This document shows, in pieces, positions 39,072 to 48,668 of a stretch of 64,000 nt of DNA. Made by a program: the position numbers and the translations under genes. The DNA is from Chlorobaculum tepidum TLS. Lineage in GTDB: Bacteria > Bacteroidota > Chlorobiia > Chlorobiales > Chlorobiaceae. The DNA is taken from NCBI RefSeq assembly GCF_000006985.1, contig NC_002932.3:705501-769500 (forward strand), written 5' to 3'. Position 1 is the stretch's first letter; every line of letters starts with the position of its first letter. The notes under the pieces are model-generated. The model was not told the origin of the DNA, did not search any database, and saw only the letters and a list, made by a program, of their open reading frames with translations.

Positions 39072-39395
39072 ATGCTAACGCAACAGTTACTGTCGATCGG
39101 CGTCAACCATTTTCTGACCATTTCAGTCATTCTTTTCGGTCTGGGCATGTTTGCCGTCATGACCCGCAAAAACGCCATCGTTATCCTGATGGGCGTCGAG
39201 CTGATCTTGAACGCGGCTAACATCAACTTTCTGACCTTTTCGAAATACAATGGCGGCATGGAAGGGGTGATGTTCAGCCTTTTCGTCATTGTGCTGGCTG
39301 CCGCCGAAGCCGCTATCGCACTTGCGATCGTGATCAATATTTTCAAGACCTTCAAGACGGTCGATGTATCCAGCGTGGACACCATGAAGGAGTGA
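39072..39395 (+). CDS. nuoK: NADH-quinone oxidoreductase subunit K
   Basis: 107-residue, three-helix subunit. The helix with GVELILNAANINF contains the conserved glutamate, and AAAEAAIALAIVI follows with the second. It begins 9 bases after nuoJ with AAGGAG upstream. Confidence 0.96.
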   Translation: MLTQQLLSIGVNHFLTISVILFGLGMFAVMTRKNAIVILMGVELILNAANINFLTFSKYNGGMEGVMFSLFVIVLAAAEAAIALAIVINIFKTFKTVDVSSVDTMKE

Positions 39396-39444
39396 TCCGC
39401 CCCGGTAAAACACTTATAGCTGCAAATTCTTTGTAAAACGAAAC

Positions 39445-41712
39445 ATGATGCACAGTTTAATCCAGTTATCCATCGCTGTCCTGCTACTGCCGCTGCTCTC
39501 GTTTGTGGTGCTGATATTTTTCAACCGCAGGCTCCCGCGTGGTGGCGATTTCGTTGGCGTCGGTCTGCTTGGCACGACGCTGGCTATAGCGCTGTATATC
39601 TTCTGGACGGTGATCGTTCAGCACTACGATCCGGCCTTCAGGCTTGCGTGGGATTTCACCTGGCTTGATTTTGGCAATGTCCCCGGCGTCGGACCGCTGC
39701 AGGTCAAGATGGGTATCGTGATTGACAACCTGGCGGCGATCATGCTGGCAATGGTTTCGCTCATCAGTTTCCTGGTGCACCTCTACTCGACCGGGTATAT
39801 GAAGGGGGAGATGTATTACGGACGCTTTTTTGCCTATCTCGGCATCTTTACCTTCTCGATGTTCGGCATCGTGCTTTCTGACAACCTCTTTTCGATCTAC
39901 ATCTTCTGGGAGCTTGTCGGTCTTTCGTCTTACCTTCTGATCGGTTTCTACTTCCACAAAGACAGCGCCGCCGACGCGCAGAAAAAGGCCTTTCTCACCA
40001 ACCGTGTTGGCGACATCGGTATGTGGCTCGGCATCCTGATTCTCTATTCCCAGTTTCACACCTTCGGCTACCAGGAGATTTTCAACCATATCAAGAATGG
40101 CGACTTCCACATGTCGCAGGCTTGGCTGACCGCCGCCGGCATTCTGCTCTTCATGGGCTGCGTCGGTAAATCGGCCCAGTTCCCGCTGCATGTCTGGCTT
40201 CCTGACGCCATGGAAGGCCCGACTCCGGTTTCGGCGCTCATCCACGCGGCAACGATGGTTGCGGCTGGCGTCTATTTTGTGGCCCGTATCTTTGTGCTTC
40301 TGACGCCGGATGCGCTGCACGTGATCGCTTTCATCGGCGCATTCACCGCTTTCATGGCGGCAACCATCGCCATCACGCAGTTCGACATCAAGCGCGTGCT
40401 GGCCTATTCGACCGTTTCACAGCTTGGTTACATGGTGCTCGGTCTCGGTGTCGGCTCCTACTCCGCCGCGCTGTTCCATCTCCTGACCCACGCTTTCTTC
40501 AAAGCCTGCCTCTTCCTCGGTTCCGGCGCGATCATCCACGCGATGCATCACGAGCAGGACATGCGCTGGATGGGAGGCCTGTACAAAAAGATGCCCTGGA
40601 CGTTTGTCACTTTCAGCATCGCCACATTGGCGCTTGCCGGTCTGCCGCTAACCAGCGGCTTCCTTTCGAAAGATGCGATTCTGGCCGGTTCGCTCGGCTT
40701 CGCGCAGGCCGAGGGCGGCGGCATCTACTATCTCGTGCCAGTGTTTGGCTTCGGTGCCGCAGTGCTGACCGCCTTCTATATGGGCCGTCAGATATGGATG
40801 GTCTTCTTCGGCGAGAACCGTACACATCTGAAACCGAAATCGGCGCACAGCATGGATGATCATGATGACGGCGATGTCGATCACATTCATGACGCTGCGC
40901 ACGGTGGTCACGATCATCATCCGGTGCACGAGGTTGCCTGGAACATGAGGCTTCCGCTGGTTGTTCTTGCCACGCTCTCTGTCTTTATCGTCTTTTCGCC
41001 TGATCCGCTTGATGGCGGCAAGGGCTGGTTCATGCACCTGGTGCAGACTCCGGCCACGGTTGTCAGCGTTGCCGAGATGGCGCACGAAGGCGCGCAACTT
41101 CACGCTCCGGAAGCTGGCAAGTTGCTTGCTGAGGCGCATACGGATACCCAGCATGTCGAAGCCGCCACATCGCGTGAGGCTGAAGGGCAGCATGGTCCTG
41201 TTTTCGCTGATCCCCGTCAGGCTGAGATTGCTCACATGACGCACGCCAATCACTACACGGCGATCAAGCTGTCGTCGATCATGGTGGTTATCGGTATCGG
41301 TATGGCGCTCATTGTCTATGTTTTCAGGATTATCGATCCCGACAAGACGGCGCAGGCGATTCGTCCGCTTTACCTCTACTCGTTCAACAAGTGGTACTGG
41401 GACGAGATTTACGACGCAACCATCATCAAGGGCTCCATACTGATCTCGAAGATTCTTGCCTGGTTCGACACGAACATCGTTGACGGTCTTGTCAACGGCG
41501 TGGCGACGATCTTCAGGAAGTTCGCCTTCTTCAATGGCGGCGTTGACAAATATGTAGTTGACGGACTGGTCAACTTCACGGCCTTCACCGTCCAGACGAC
41601 CGGCGCGGTCTTCAGAAAGATTCAGACGGGCAAGGTGCAGACCTATCTGGTCATGGTGGTTTTTGCGGTTCTGGGCTGGTTCGCCCTTTACTTTGCGCAC
41701 CTCGTCAAATAA
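39445..41712 (+). CDS. nuoL: NADH-quinone oxidoreductase subunit L
   Basis: Distal antiporter-like proton pump. 755 residues, long for the family (about 610 in Escherichia coli). The core has WELVGLSSYLLIGF, FLTNRVGDIG and AMEGPTPVSALIHAATMV. Between about residues 468 and 495 lies a His/Asp-rich cytoplasm- or periplasm-facing loop (for example HDDGDVDHIHDAAHGGHDHH), then a second His-rich stretch at about 545-595. The C-terminal lateral helix is extended. Confidence 0.95.
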   Translation: MMHSLIQLSIAVLLLPLLSFVVLIFFNRRLPRGGDFVGVGLLGTTLAIALYIFWTVIVQHYDPAFRLAWDFTWLDFGNVPGVGPLQVKMGIVIDNLAAIMLAMVSLISFLVHLYSTGYMKGEMYYGRFFAYLGIFTFSMFGIVLSDNLFSIYIFWELVGLSSYLLIGFYFHKDSAADAQKKAFLTNRVGDIGMWLGILILYSQFHTFGYQEIFNHIKNGDFHMSQAWLTAAGILLFMGCVGKSAQFPLHVWLPDAMEGPTPVSALIHAATMVAAGVYFVARIFVLLTPDALHVIAFIGAFTAFMAATIAITQFDIKRVLAYSTVSQLGYMVLGLGVGSYSAALFHLLTHAFFKACLFLGSGAIIHAMHHEQDMRWMGGLYKKMPWTFVTFSIATLALAGLPLTSGFLSKDAILAGSLGFAQAEGGGIYYLVPVFGFGAAVLTAFYMGRQIWMVFFGENRTHLKPKSAHSMDDHDDGDVDHIHDAAHGGHDHHPVHEVAWNMRLPLVVLATLSVFIVFSPDPLDGGKGWFMHLVQTPATVVSVAEMAHEGAQLHAPEAGKLLAEAHTDTQHVEAATSREAEGQHGPVFADPRQAEIAHMTHANHYTAIKLSSIMVVIGIGMALIVYVFRIIDPDKTAQAIRPLYLYSFNKWYWDEIYDATIIKGSILISKILAWFDTNIVDGLVNGVATIFRKFAFFNGGVDKYVVDGLVNFTAFTVQTTGAVFRKIQTGKVQTYLVMVVFAVLGWFALYFAHLVK

Positions 41713-41757
41713 CCGAACGATTTAATTTTTACTCTCCGAACATAACAGGTATTGAAC

Positions 41758-43395
41758 ATGCTGAGCTTCATTGTATTTCTGCCGATCATTGCCGGACTTG
41801 TCATTTTGGCTGTGCCCTCGTCGCAGAAGCAGATCATCAGGATCGTCTCGCTCCTGGCTGCTCTCGGCCAGGGCGTGCTCGCCGTCCTCATCTGGCGCCA
41901 TTACGACCCGACGATGGCGGGTATCGTGGCCGCTCCCGGTGGATCGCCTGTCGGCTCCTTCCAGATGATCGAACGGATTCCGTGGATTTCGCTCGATCTC
42001 GGCTCGTTCGGCCCCCTGAACATCGAGTATTTCCTCGGTGTTGACGGCCTTTCGATCACGATGGTGCTGCTGACCGCCCTGATTTCAATTATCGGTGTGC
42101 TTTCCAGCTGGCCGATCCAGAAGCAGGTCAAGGGCTACTTCATCCTTTACAACCTGCTCAGCACGGCCATGATGGGCTGTTTCGTGGCGCTCGATTTCTT
42201 TCTTTTCTACGTGTTCTGGGAATTGATGCTTCTGCCGATGTACTTCCTCATCGGTATCTGGGGTGGTCCGAACCGTGAGTATGCAGCCATCAAGTTCTTC
42301 CTTTACACCCTGTTTGGTTCGGTGTTCATGCTGCTGGTCATGATTGGCCTCTACTTCAGCGTCACCGATCCGCTCACTGGCCATCACACTTTCAGTCTTG
42401 TTGCCATGGCTGACCAGGCAAACTATATCAAGGGCACGATTCTTGGCCCTGACAGCGTCACCTGGAGATATGTTGCCTTCATTGTGCTCTTCGTCGGCTT
42501 TGCCATCAAGGTTCCGATGTTCCCTTTCCACACCTGGCTGCCTGACGCGCACGTTGAGGCTCCGACTCCGATCTCTGTCATTCTGGCCGGTGTGCTGCTG
42601 AAGCTCGGTACTTACGGCATGATGAGGATCAACTTCCCGCTCTTTCCTGAGGTTTACCAGGCAGGCCTCTATGTGATTGGTGTGTTTGGCGCGATCAACA
42701 TCATCTACGGTGCCTTCTGCGCTCTGGCCCAGCAGGATCTGAAGAAAATGGTTGCTTATTCGTCGATCAGTCACATGGGCTATGTGCTGCTCGGCCTGGC
42801 TGCGGCCAACACCGAAGGCATGATCGGCGCGCTCTACCAGATGTTCAACCACGGCACCATCACCGCTATGCTTTTCCTTCTGGTCGGCGTCATCTACGAT
42901 CGTGCTCACGCCCGCCAGATCGACAAGTTTGGTGGCCTGGCTACCTATATGCCTGTCTATACCGGTTTCGTGATCGTCGCATGGTTTGCCTCGCTTGGTC
43001 TGCCGGGTCTCTCCGGCTTCATCTCAGAGGCGCTCGTATTTGTCGGCGCGTTCAGCGCTCCCGTTACTCGTCCGATCGCTATGGTTTCGGTGCTCGGTAT
43101 CGTTTTCGGCGCGGCCTACCTGCTCTGGTCGTTGCAGCGGATGTTCCTCGGCAAGCGCAAGCCGGACGCTTTGTACGATCTCGAAGTTGATGTCGATGGA
43201 CACGAGCATATTCACTTCCATGACTGGAAAGGCAAGCTCGATCTCGATGCCCGTGAACTGACCATGCTCGTGCCGCTTGTGATCATCGTCATTGCGCTCG
43301 GTATCTATCCAATGCCGGTTATGGGTCTCATTACGACCAGTGTCAACAAACTTGTCCAGGTTCTCACTCCGGTTGCCATGTCGGCCGTGCATTGA
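41758..43395 (+). CDS. nuoM: NADH-quinone oxidoreductase subunit M
   Basis: Second antiporter-like subunit, 545 residues, about 14 helices. FWELMLLPMYFLIGIWGG carries the key glutamate; FAIKVPMFPFHTWLPDAHVE and AYSSISHMGYVLLG are typical. Near the C-terminus HEHIHFHDW is a short His-rich loop. Start ATG 41758 preferred over TTG two codons upstream. Confidence 0.96.
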   Translation: MLSFIVFLPIIAGLVILAVPSSQKQIIRIVSLLAALGQGVLAVLIWRHYDPTMAGIVAAPGGSPVGSFQMIERIPWISLDLGSFGPLNIEYFLGVDGLSITMVLLTALISIIGVLSSWPIQKQVKGYFILYNLLSTAMMGCFVALDFFLFYVFWELMLLPMYFLIGIWGGPNREYAAIKFFLYTLFGSVFMLLVMIGLYFSVTDPLTGHHTFSLVAMADQANYIKGTILGPDSVTWRYVAFIVLFVGFAIKVPMFPFHTWLPDAHVEAPTPISVILAGVLLKLGTYGMMRINFPLFPEVYQAGLYVIGVFGAINIIYGAFCALAQQDLKKMVAYSSISHMGYVLLGLAAANTEGMIGALYQMFNHGTITAMLFLLVGVIYDRAHARQIDKFGGLATYMPVYTGFVIVAWFASLGLPGLSGFISEALVFVGAFSAPVTRPIAMVSVLGIVFGAAYLLWSLQRMFLGKRKPDALYDLEVDVDGHEHIHFHDWKGKLDLDARELTMLVPLVIIVIALGIYPMPVMGLITTSVNKLVQVLTPVAMSAVH

Positions 43396-43433
43396 TTTGG
43401 TGTTCCGTTTAAAAGCATAAACGTTGGAGAAAT

Positions 43434-44969
43434 ATGTTTGAAATGCCATCAGGCGCTGAAATACAGAGCATCATCTCGATCCTCAAGGGTGGTGCCGGAT
43501 ATTTTGTCCCTGAAATCTATTTGTCGGCGCTCTTTATGGTGCTGATACTGCTCGATCTCATCACGGGGAAAAAGAATCGCGGATTACTTGCCACGGCTAC
43601 CATCGCCGGTTTGCTCGGCAGTGTCTATTTTATTTTCAAGCAGCAGACGATGCCGGAGGTTCAGTTCTTTTTCGGCATGTACGCGCTTGACCGCTTCGGT
43701 ATCTTTTTCAAGTACTTTTTCGTGGTCTCCGGCGTTCTTGCCGTGCTGACCACCGTGATCGACGAGCAGCTCAAAAAGCACGAGTCGGGCATGGGTGAGT
43801 ACTATGCGCTGCTGGTGGCTATGGTGGTCGGCATGATGATGATGGCATCCTCGACTGATCTGTTAATGATGTTCCTTTCGATGGAGCTTGTTAGTCTTTC
43901 GGCTTACGCGCTGACCGGTTACCTGAAGCGCGAACCTCGCTCCTCGGAAGCGGCCCTGAAATACCTGGTGTACGGCGCAGTCTCCTCGGGAATGCTCCTG
44001 TATGGCTTCTCGCTCTTGTACGGTATGACCGCCGAAACCAATCTTACCCGCATCAGCATGGTGCTTGCCGCGCATGGCTACGATCCGCTGGCGATGATAC
44101 TTGCCGTGCTGCTCATCATGGCAGGTCTCGGCTACAAGATGGGCGCGGTACCGTTCCACTTCTGGAGCCCCGACGTTTACGAGGGCGCACCTACTCCGGT
44201 CACCGCCTATCTTTCGGTTGCCTCCAAGGCTGCCGGTTTCGCCATGCTCATGCGTTTCTTTTTCGTGGCTGTGCCTCACGGCTTCGATATGTATGTCAGC
44301 CCGCTGCACATTGACTGGCTCTCGATCCTGATACTGGTCTCCGCGGCTTCGATGATCTACGGTAACGTCGTGGCTATTTGGCAGAAGAACGTCAAACGTC
44401 TGCTTGCTTACTCCTCGATCGCCCACGCCGGTTATCTCTTGCTCGGCATCATCACCATGGATCAGCTCGGCACACAGGCGGTTCTGGTCTATCTCGCCGC
44501 TTATCTCCTGATGAACTATGGCGCTTTCTATGTGGTGATTCTCATCGCCAACCACACCGGAAGCGAAAACCTTGATGACTACAAAGGTCTTGGCAAAAGA
44601 ATGCCGTTGCTCGGTGCTGCCCTGACGGTGTTCCTCATCTCGCTGGTCGGTCTGCCGCCGACCTTCGGCTTCATCGGCAAGCTGATGATCTTCTCAGCGC
44701 TGCTCGCCAAAGGCAGCCTCTTCATGTGGCTGGCTCTGATCGGTATCCTGACCAGTGTTATTTCGCTCTATTACTACATGCTGATTCCGCTCAACATGTA
44801 TCTGAGAGAGTCGAACACTCCCGAAGAGGGCGTGATCGCGACCGGCATGGGCGCGAAGATCGTCACCGCTTCGCTGATGATTCTGACGTTGTGGTTTGGT
44901 CTGTTTTTCCAGCCAATTGCCAACTATGCAAGATATTCAACGTCTATTTTCGGAGCGTTTCTGAACTGA
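43434..44969 (+). CDS. nuoN: NADH-quinone oxidoreductase subunit N
   Basis: Third antiporter-like subunit, 511 residues. SMELVSLSAYALTGYLKR, GAVPFHFWSPDVYEGAPTP and SIAHAGYLLLG are diagnostic. Last gene of the operon; a strong terminator follows. No nuoE, nuoF or nuoG lies in or near the operon. Confidence 0.96.
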   Translation: MFEMPSGAEIQSIISILKGGAGYFVPEIYLSALFMVLILLDLITGKKNRGLLATATIAGLLGSVYFIFKQQTMPEVQFFFGMYALDRFGIFFKYFFVVSGVLAVLTTVIDEQLKKHESGMGEYYALLVAMVVGMMMMASSTDLLMMFLSMELVSLSAYALTGYLKREPRSSEAALKYLVYGAVSSGMLLYGFSLLYGMTAETNLTRISMVLAAHGYDPLAMILAVLLIMAGLGYKMGAVPFHFWSPDVYEGAPTPVTAYLSVASKAAGFAMLMRFFFVAVPHGFDMYVSPLHIDWLSILILVSAASMIYGNVVAIWQKNVKRLLAYSSIAHAGYLLLGIITMDQLGTQAVLVYLAAYLLMNYGAFYVVILIANHTGSENLDDYKGLGKRMPLLGAALTVFLISLVGLPPTFGFIGKLMIFSALLAKGSLFMWLALIGILTSVISLYYYMLIPLNMYLRESNTPEEGVIATGMGAKIVTASLMILTLWFGLFFQPIANYARYSTSIFGAFLN

Positions 44970-45001
44970 ACGGTCTGACATAAACGCTTTTTGACGGCCT
45001 T

Positions 45002-45040
45002 AAAAAACCTGGTAAATCTTTTTGATTGCCAGGTTTTTTT
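45002..45040 (+). terminator. Terminator of the nuo operon
   Basis: AAAAAACCTGG (45002-45012) pairs with CCAGGTTTTTT (45029-45039), an 11-bp perfect stem ending in a T-run. Confidence 0.92.
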
Positions 45041-45185
45041 ATTTGAAGCTTTTTGATTAGTTAATAAATTTCTGAAGGGTTCGTGATTTTAATAATAACA
45101 ATTGTAAATCATATTTACCTGTTATCTGGCGACGTTCATCCGGTACAGGAGGAAAGATGCAGGCGAAATCCTCATCAGGAATCTG

Positions 45186-46619
45186 ATGAACGCCACGCAG
45201 CAGACGCAGGACCATCTGGTGCACTTTTATTACCTGCATGCCCTTGACTGGGTTGATGTGGTCAGCGCATTGAAGGCTGATCCCGGCCAGGCTTCTGCGA
45301 TCGCGCAGAGCATTTCGGCTTGGCCGAAGTCCTCGGTCGGCTACTTCAAGGATTTGCAGAAGCGCCTCGTGGCTTTTGTCGAAAGCGGTCAGCTCGGCAT
45401 CTTTTCGAACGGCTACTGGGGCCATCCTGCCTACAAATTGCCGCCGGAGGTGAACCTCATCGCCGTGGCGCACTACCTCGAAGCGCTCGATTTCCAGAAA
45501 GAGATCGTCAAGATCCAGACCGTCTTTGATGGCAAGAATCCGCATCCGAACTATGTCGTTGGCGGTATGGCCTGCGCGATCGATCCGAACAGCGATACGG
45601 CGATCAACATCGAGCGTCTCAACATGATCAAGAAGATCATCGACGAGACGCAGACCTTTATCGATCAGGTTTACATCCCTGACCTCATCGCCATCGCCGG
45701 ATTCTACAAGGAGTGGCTTTATGGTGGAGGTCTTGGCAACTTTATGAGCTACGGCGACTTTCCGGAGACCACGCTCGACGATTACGAAAAGCTTTTGTGG
45801 CCGCGCGGCATCATCATGGGCAAGGATCTTACGACAGTGCTCGACGTCGATCCACGTGATATGTCTCAGATCAAGGAGGAGATCGCCCACAGCTGGTACA
45901 CCTACAGCAATGGCAGCGATCAGGGTTTACACCCGTGGGAAGGGGAGACCAACCCTAAATACACCGCTCCGAAGCCACCGTTTGAGTATCTCGATACGGA
46001 CAAGAAGTACAGTTGGCTCAAAACGCCGCGCTGGAAAGACCAGCCGGTAGAGGTCGGTCCGCTGGCCAGCGTGCTGGTAGCCTACGCGAAGGGTGATTCG
46101 ATGATCAAGGATACGGTCGGTATGGTGCTTTCGAAGCTTGAAGTCGGCCCCGAAGCACTCTATTCGACCCTCGGACGAACAGCCGCGCGCGGCATCGAGT
46201 GCAAGCAGACCGCCGGCTTCATGCGCCACTTCTACGACGAGCTGGTTGCCAACGTTAAAACCGGTGATTACCAGACCTTCAACAGCGAACGTTGGGAGCC
46301 CTTGACCTGGCCAAAAGAGTGCAAAGGCTTTGGCTATACCGAAGCGCCGCGCGGCTCGCTCGGTCACTGGATCAGGATCGAAAACGGCAAGATCGGCGAC
46401 TATCAGATCGTGGTGCCATCGACCTGGAACGCTTCACCGAGGGATGGCCGTGGCAACTCAGGCGCGTACGAAGCTGCCTTGAAGGGCACGCCGATGCACG
46501 ATCCCTCGCAGCCGCTTGAGATCCTTCGCACGGTGCACTCGTTCGATCCTTGTCTTGCCTGTGCGTCGCACGTGTTTGACATGAATGGTAACGAGATTAC
46601 GAAGGTAAGGATCGTTTAA
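45186..46619 (+). pseudogene. hupL: Uptake [NiFe] hydrogenase large subunit, 5'-truncated
   Basis: Open frame of 477 residues covering only the C-terminal four fifths of HupL (usually about 560-600). The C-terminal nickel motif DPCLACASH is intact at 454-462, followed by the 15-residue peptide that HupD would remove. The N-terminal motif (R-x-C-G-x-C) with the other two nickel cysteines is absent, so it cannot bind the NiFe centre. HupL-like sequence continues in frame a few codons upstream of the ATG (ILIRNL, from about 45168), showing the ATG is an internal Met and the break lies near 45150-45165. A strong AGGAGG at 45147 serves only a 9-codon frame whose stop overlaps this ATG. hupS is missing. 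Confidence 0.85.
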
Positions 46620-46632
46620 TACGGAGGTTATC

Positions 46633-47322
46633 ATGGGACGGATTATTGAGGAAATCTATGTGTGGCGCCTGCCGGTCAGGCTCTACCACTGGGTCAACGC
46701 CTTCAGCATCGCGGTACTGCTTGGCACTGGTCTGTATATTGCGTACCCCGTGTTGGCCGCACCGTCCGGTGAGGCGGTGTTTCACCACGGCATTGCGACC
46801 TGGCGGGGCGTGCACTTTGCGGTGGCCTTCGTGTTCATCGCCAACTTCCTGTTCCGGATGTACTACGCCCTGATGGCCCGGGACGACCAGTATGCCCGTT
46901 TCGGCGGTTTTCAGCCCTGGAAACCCTCGTGGTGGGGCAAGCCTTTCAAGGAGCAGATGGCAGCGTACCTTTTCCTTCGCAAGGGTGAGCCGGACTACGT
47001 CGGCCATAACCCGGTGGCTGCGCTGACCCACTTTCTGTTTATCTTCTGCGGTTCAGTGTTTATGATTGCCTCGGGACTTGCCATGTACGGAGAGAACAAC
47101 CCCGGCGGCCTGAGCGAAACGCTGTTTGGCTGGATGCTTCCACTTTTTGGCGGAAGCTGCAACTTGCGATTTGCTCACCACCTGATGGCTTGGATTTTCC
47201 CGTTCTACATTCTGGTGCACCTGTACGCGGTGTTCCGCCACGACATCGTCGATCGCAGCAGCGTGACCTCTTCGATCATCACTGGTTACAAGCACAAGGT
47301 TGAGAATGAAGCAGCGTTGTAA
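46633..47322 (+). CDS. hupC: [NiFe] hydrogenase b-type cytochrome subunit
   Basis: Membrane anchor that would pass electrons from HupSL to quinone. 229 residues, four helices, with haem-ligand histidines in RLYHWVNAFSIAVL, GVHFAVAFVF and RFAHHLMAWIFPFYILVHLYAVF. Start ATG 46633 with GGAGG upstream, 13 bases after hupL. The gene looks intact though its partner subunits are broken or missing. Confidence 0.92.
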   Translation: MGRIIEEIYVWRLPVRLYHWVNAFSIAVLLGTGLYIAYPVLAAPSGEAVFHHGIATWRGVHFAVAFVFIANFLFRMYYALMARDDQYARFGGFQPWKPSWWGKPFKEQMAAYLFLRKGEPDYVGHNPVAALTHFLFIFCGSVFMIASGLAMYGENNPGGLSETLFGWMLPLFGGSCNLRFAHHLMAWIFPFYILVHLYAVFRHDIVDRSSVTSSIITGYKHKVENEAAL

Positions 47323-47353
47323 TTGATGATCGAAAATGAAGCATTGATAACTG

Positions 47354-47377
47354 GGGCGGGCCGTGTGTCCGCCCTTT
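47354..47377 (+). terminator. Weak hairpin between hupC and hupD
   Basis: GGGCGG (47354-47359) pairs with CCGCCC (47369-47374), then TTT. Possibly an attenuator or weak terminator. Confidence 0.4.
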
Positions 47378-47444
47378 GGCTGTTCAGTAAACCGAAGCTC
47401 GAATGCTTTTTCCATAACTTTCATAATCTTTTAGTTTTTCCCCT

Positions 47445-47969
47445 GTGAAAACAATCAACGTAGTCGGTCTTGGCAATATTCTTTTCGGTGATGAAGGTTT
47501 CGGCGTGGAGGTGGTTCGGGCGCTGGAGGCTTCCGGCGATTGGCCGGAAACGGTGCAGTTCGTGGATGGTGGCACGCAGGGACTCTACTTGCTCGATTAT
47601 TTCGAGTCATGCGATGCCTTGATGGTTTTCGACTCGATCATCCCGGTTGAGTTCGAGCCGAAGGTCTATTGCTATCGTAAAGAAGAGCTACCCGCTTTCA
47701 TTCACCGCAAAATGTCAGCTCATCAGATGGGTCTGAGCGAACTGCTCGCCGTGGCCCGGCTGCATGGGCGGGAACCGTCGGAGATCGTGCTCATCGGTGC
47801 GCCACCGCACGATCTCGGACTGGGCAACCCTCTGAGCGAGCCGATGCTCCGGCATCTGGCGCGGGCCGTCGAAACGGGACGCGAGTTGCTTGAAGAGTGG
47901 CTGGTAAAAGTAAAGGCATCCGGTTTCCCTTGCGTTGCAGGGGATATCCGGATGCCTCATCGCTTTTAG
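47445..47969 (+). CDS. hupD: Hydrogenase maturation endopeptidase
   Basis: Protease that trims the HupL C-terminus after nickel insertion. 174 residues from a GTG start. The nickel-sensing residues known from HybD are all present: E17 (GDEGFG), D63 (VFDSI) and H93 (SAHQMG). The last dozen residues are encoded within a long inverted repeat (47914-47957), suggesting the natural C-terminus was extended into a hairpin. Intact protease without a functional substrate here. Confidence 0.92.
   Translation: MKTINVVGLGNILFGDEGFGVEVVRALEASGDWPETVQFVDGGTQGLYLLDYFESCDALMVFDSIIPVEFEPKVYCYRKEELPAFIHRKMSAHQMGLSELLAVARLHGREPSEIVLIGAPPHDLGLGNPLSEPMLRHLARAVETGRELLEEWLVKVKASGFPCVAGDIRMPHRF
47914..47957. repeat. 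Inverted repeat overlapping the hupD 3' end
   Basis: AGGCATCCGG (47914-47923) is the exact reverse complement of CCGGATGCCT (47948-47957); TCCC/GGGA adds an inner stem. It lies at the convergence of hupD and folE and is likely a bidirectional terminator hairpin. Confidence 0.7.
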
Positions 47970-47993
47970 CTGTAAAGAAATGCTGACGTGTGG

Positions 47994-48668
47994 TCAGTGG
48001 TTGCCGATCAGGCGCAGGAACTCGCTTCGGGTAGACTGGCTGGTCATGAAATCTCCGGACATGGCGGAGGTTGTCGTCACCGCGTTCTGCTTCTCCACGC
48101 CGCGCATCACCATGCACATGTGTGTCGCTTCGATTACCACGGCCACACCGCGCGGGTTGAGCACATTCTGAATGGCGTCCCTGATCTGCTGGGTTAGCCG
48201 CTCCTGTACCTGCAAGCGCCGCGCGAACACCTCGACGACTCTTGGAATTTTCGATAAGCCCACGATCTTGCCATCGGGAATGTAGGCCACGTGCGCCTTG
48301 CCGAAGAAGGGGAGCATGTGGTGTTCGCACATCGAGTAAATATCGATGTCCTTCACCAGCACCATCTCGTCGTACGACTCTGTGAACACCGCTTTTTTGA
48401 GCAACTGCTCTGGATCCTGCCGGTATCCCTTCGTCAGGAATCGCAGGGATTTGGCCACCCGCTCGGGGGTCAGGAGCAATCCTTCGCGCTCCGGATCCTC
48501 GCCAACCCCTTTCAGCAAGCTGTATACGGCGTCGGTCATCGACCCGAGCACCTCCTCGTCACGATCATGCGACTCGTCGAAGCACTCATCGAGATCGCAT
48601 TGCGAAAGTCGTGATTCTGCAGATCGGTTATTCTCCACGGTAGGTGACACTGTTTTTTCCTGTTTCAT
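47994..48668 (-). CDS. folE: GTP cyclohydrolase I
   Basis: Makes dihydroneopterin triphosphate from GTP for folate and pterin synthesis. 224 residues. [20 protein letters not shown] contains two zinc ligands and the catalytic His; [10 protein letters not shown] has the third zinc cysteine. C-terminal SEFLRLI is usual. The start overlaps the queD stop region by 41 bases; a later start is possible because the first 40 residues are poorly conserved. FolE and QueD act in succession toward queuosine or tetrahydropterin. Confidence 0.94.
   Translation of the reverse strand: MKQEKTVSPTVENNRSAESRLSQCDLDECFDESHDRDEEVLGSMTDAVYSLLKGVGEDPEREGLLLTPERVAKSLRFLTKGYRQDPEQLLKKAVFTESYDEMVLVKDIDIYSMCEHHMLPFFGKAHVAYIPDGKIVGLSKIPRVVEVFARRLQVQERLTQQIRDAIQNVLNPRGVAVVIEATHMCMVMRGVEKQNAVTTTSAMSGDFMTSQSTRSEFLRLIGNH

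Noticed and set aside
48628-48668. 41-base overlap of folE and queD as an error
   Set aside because: Both genes are complete and conserved outside the overlap; the likely explanation is a later true start of folE.
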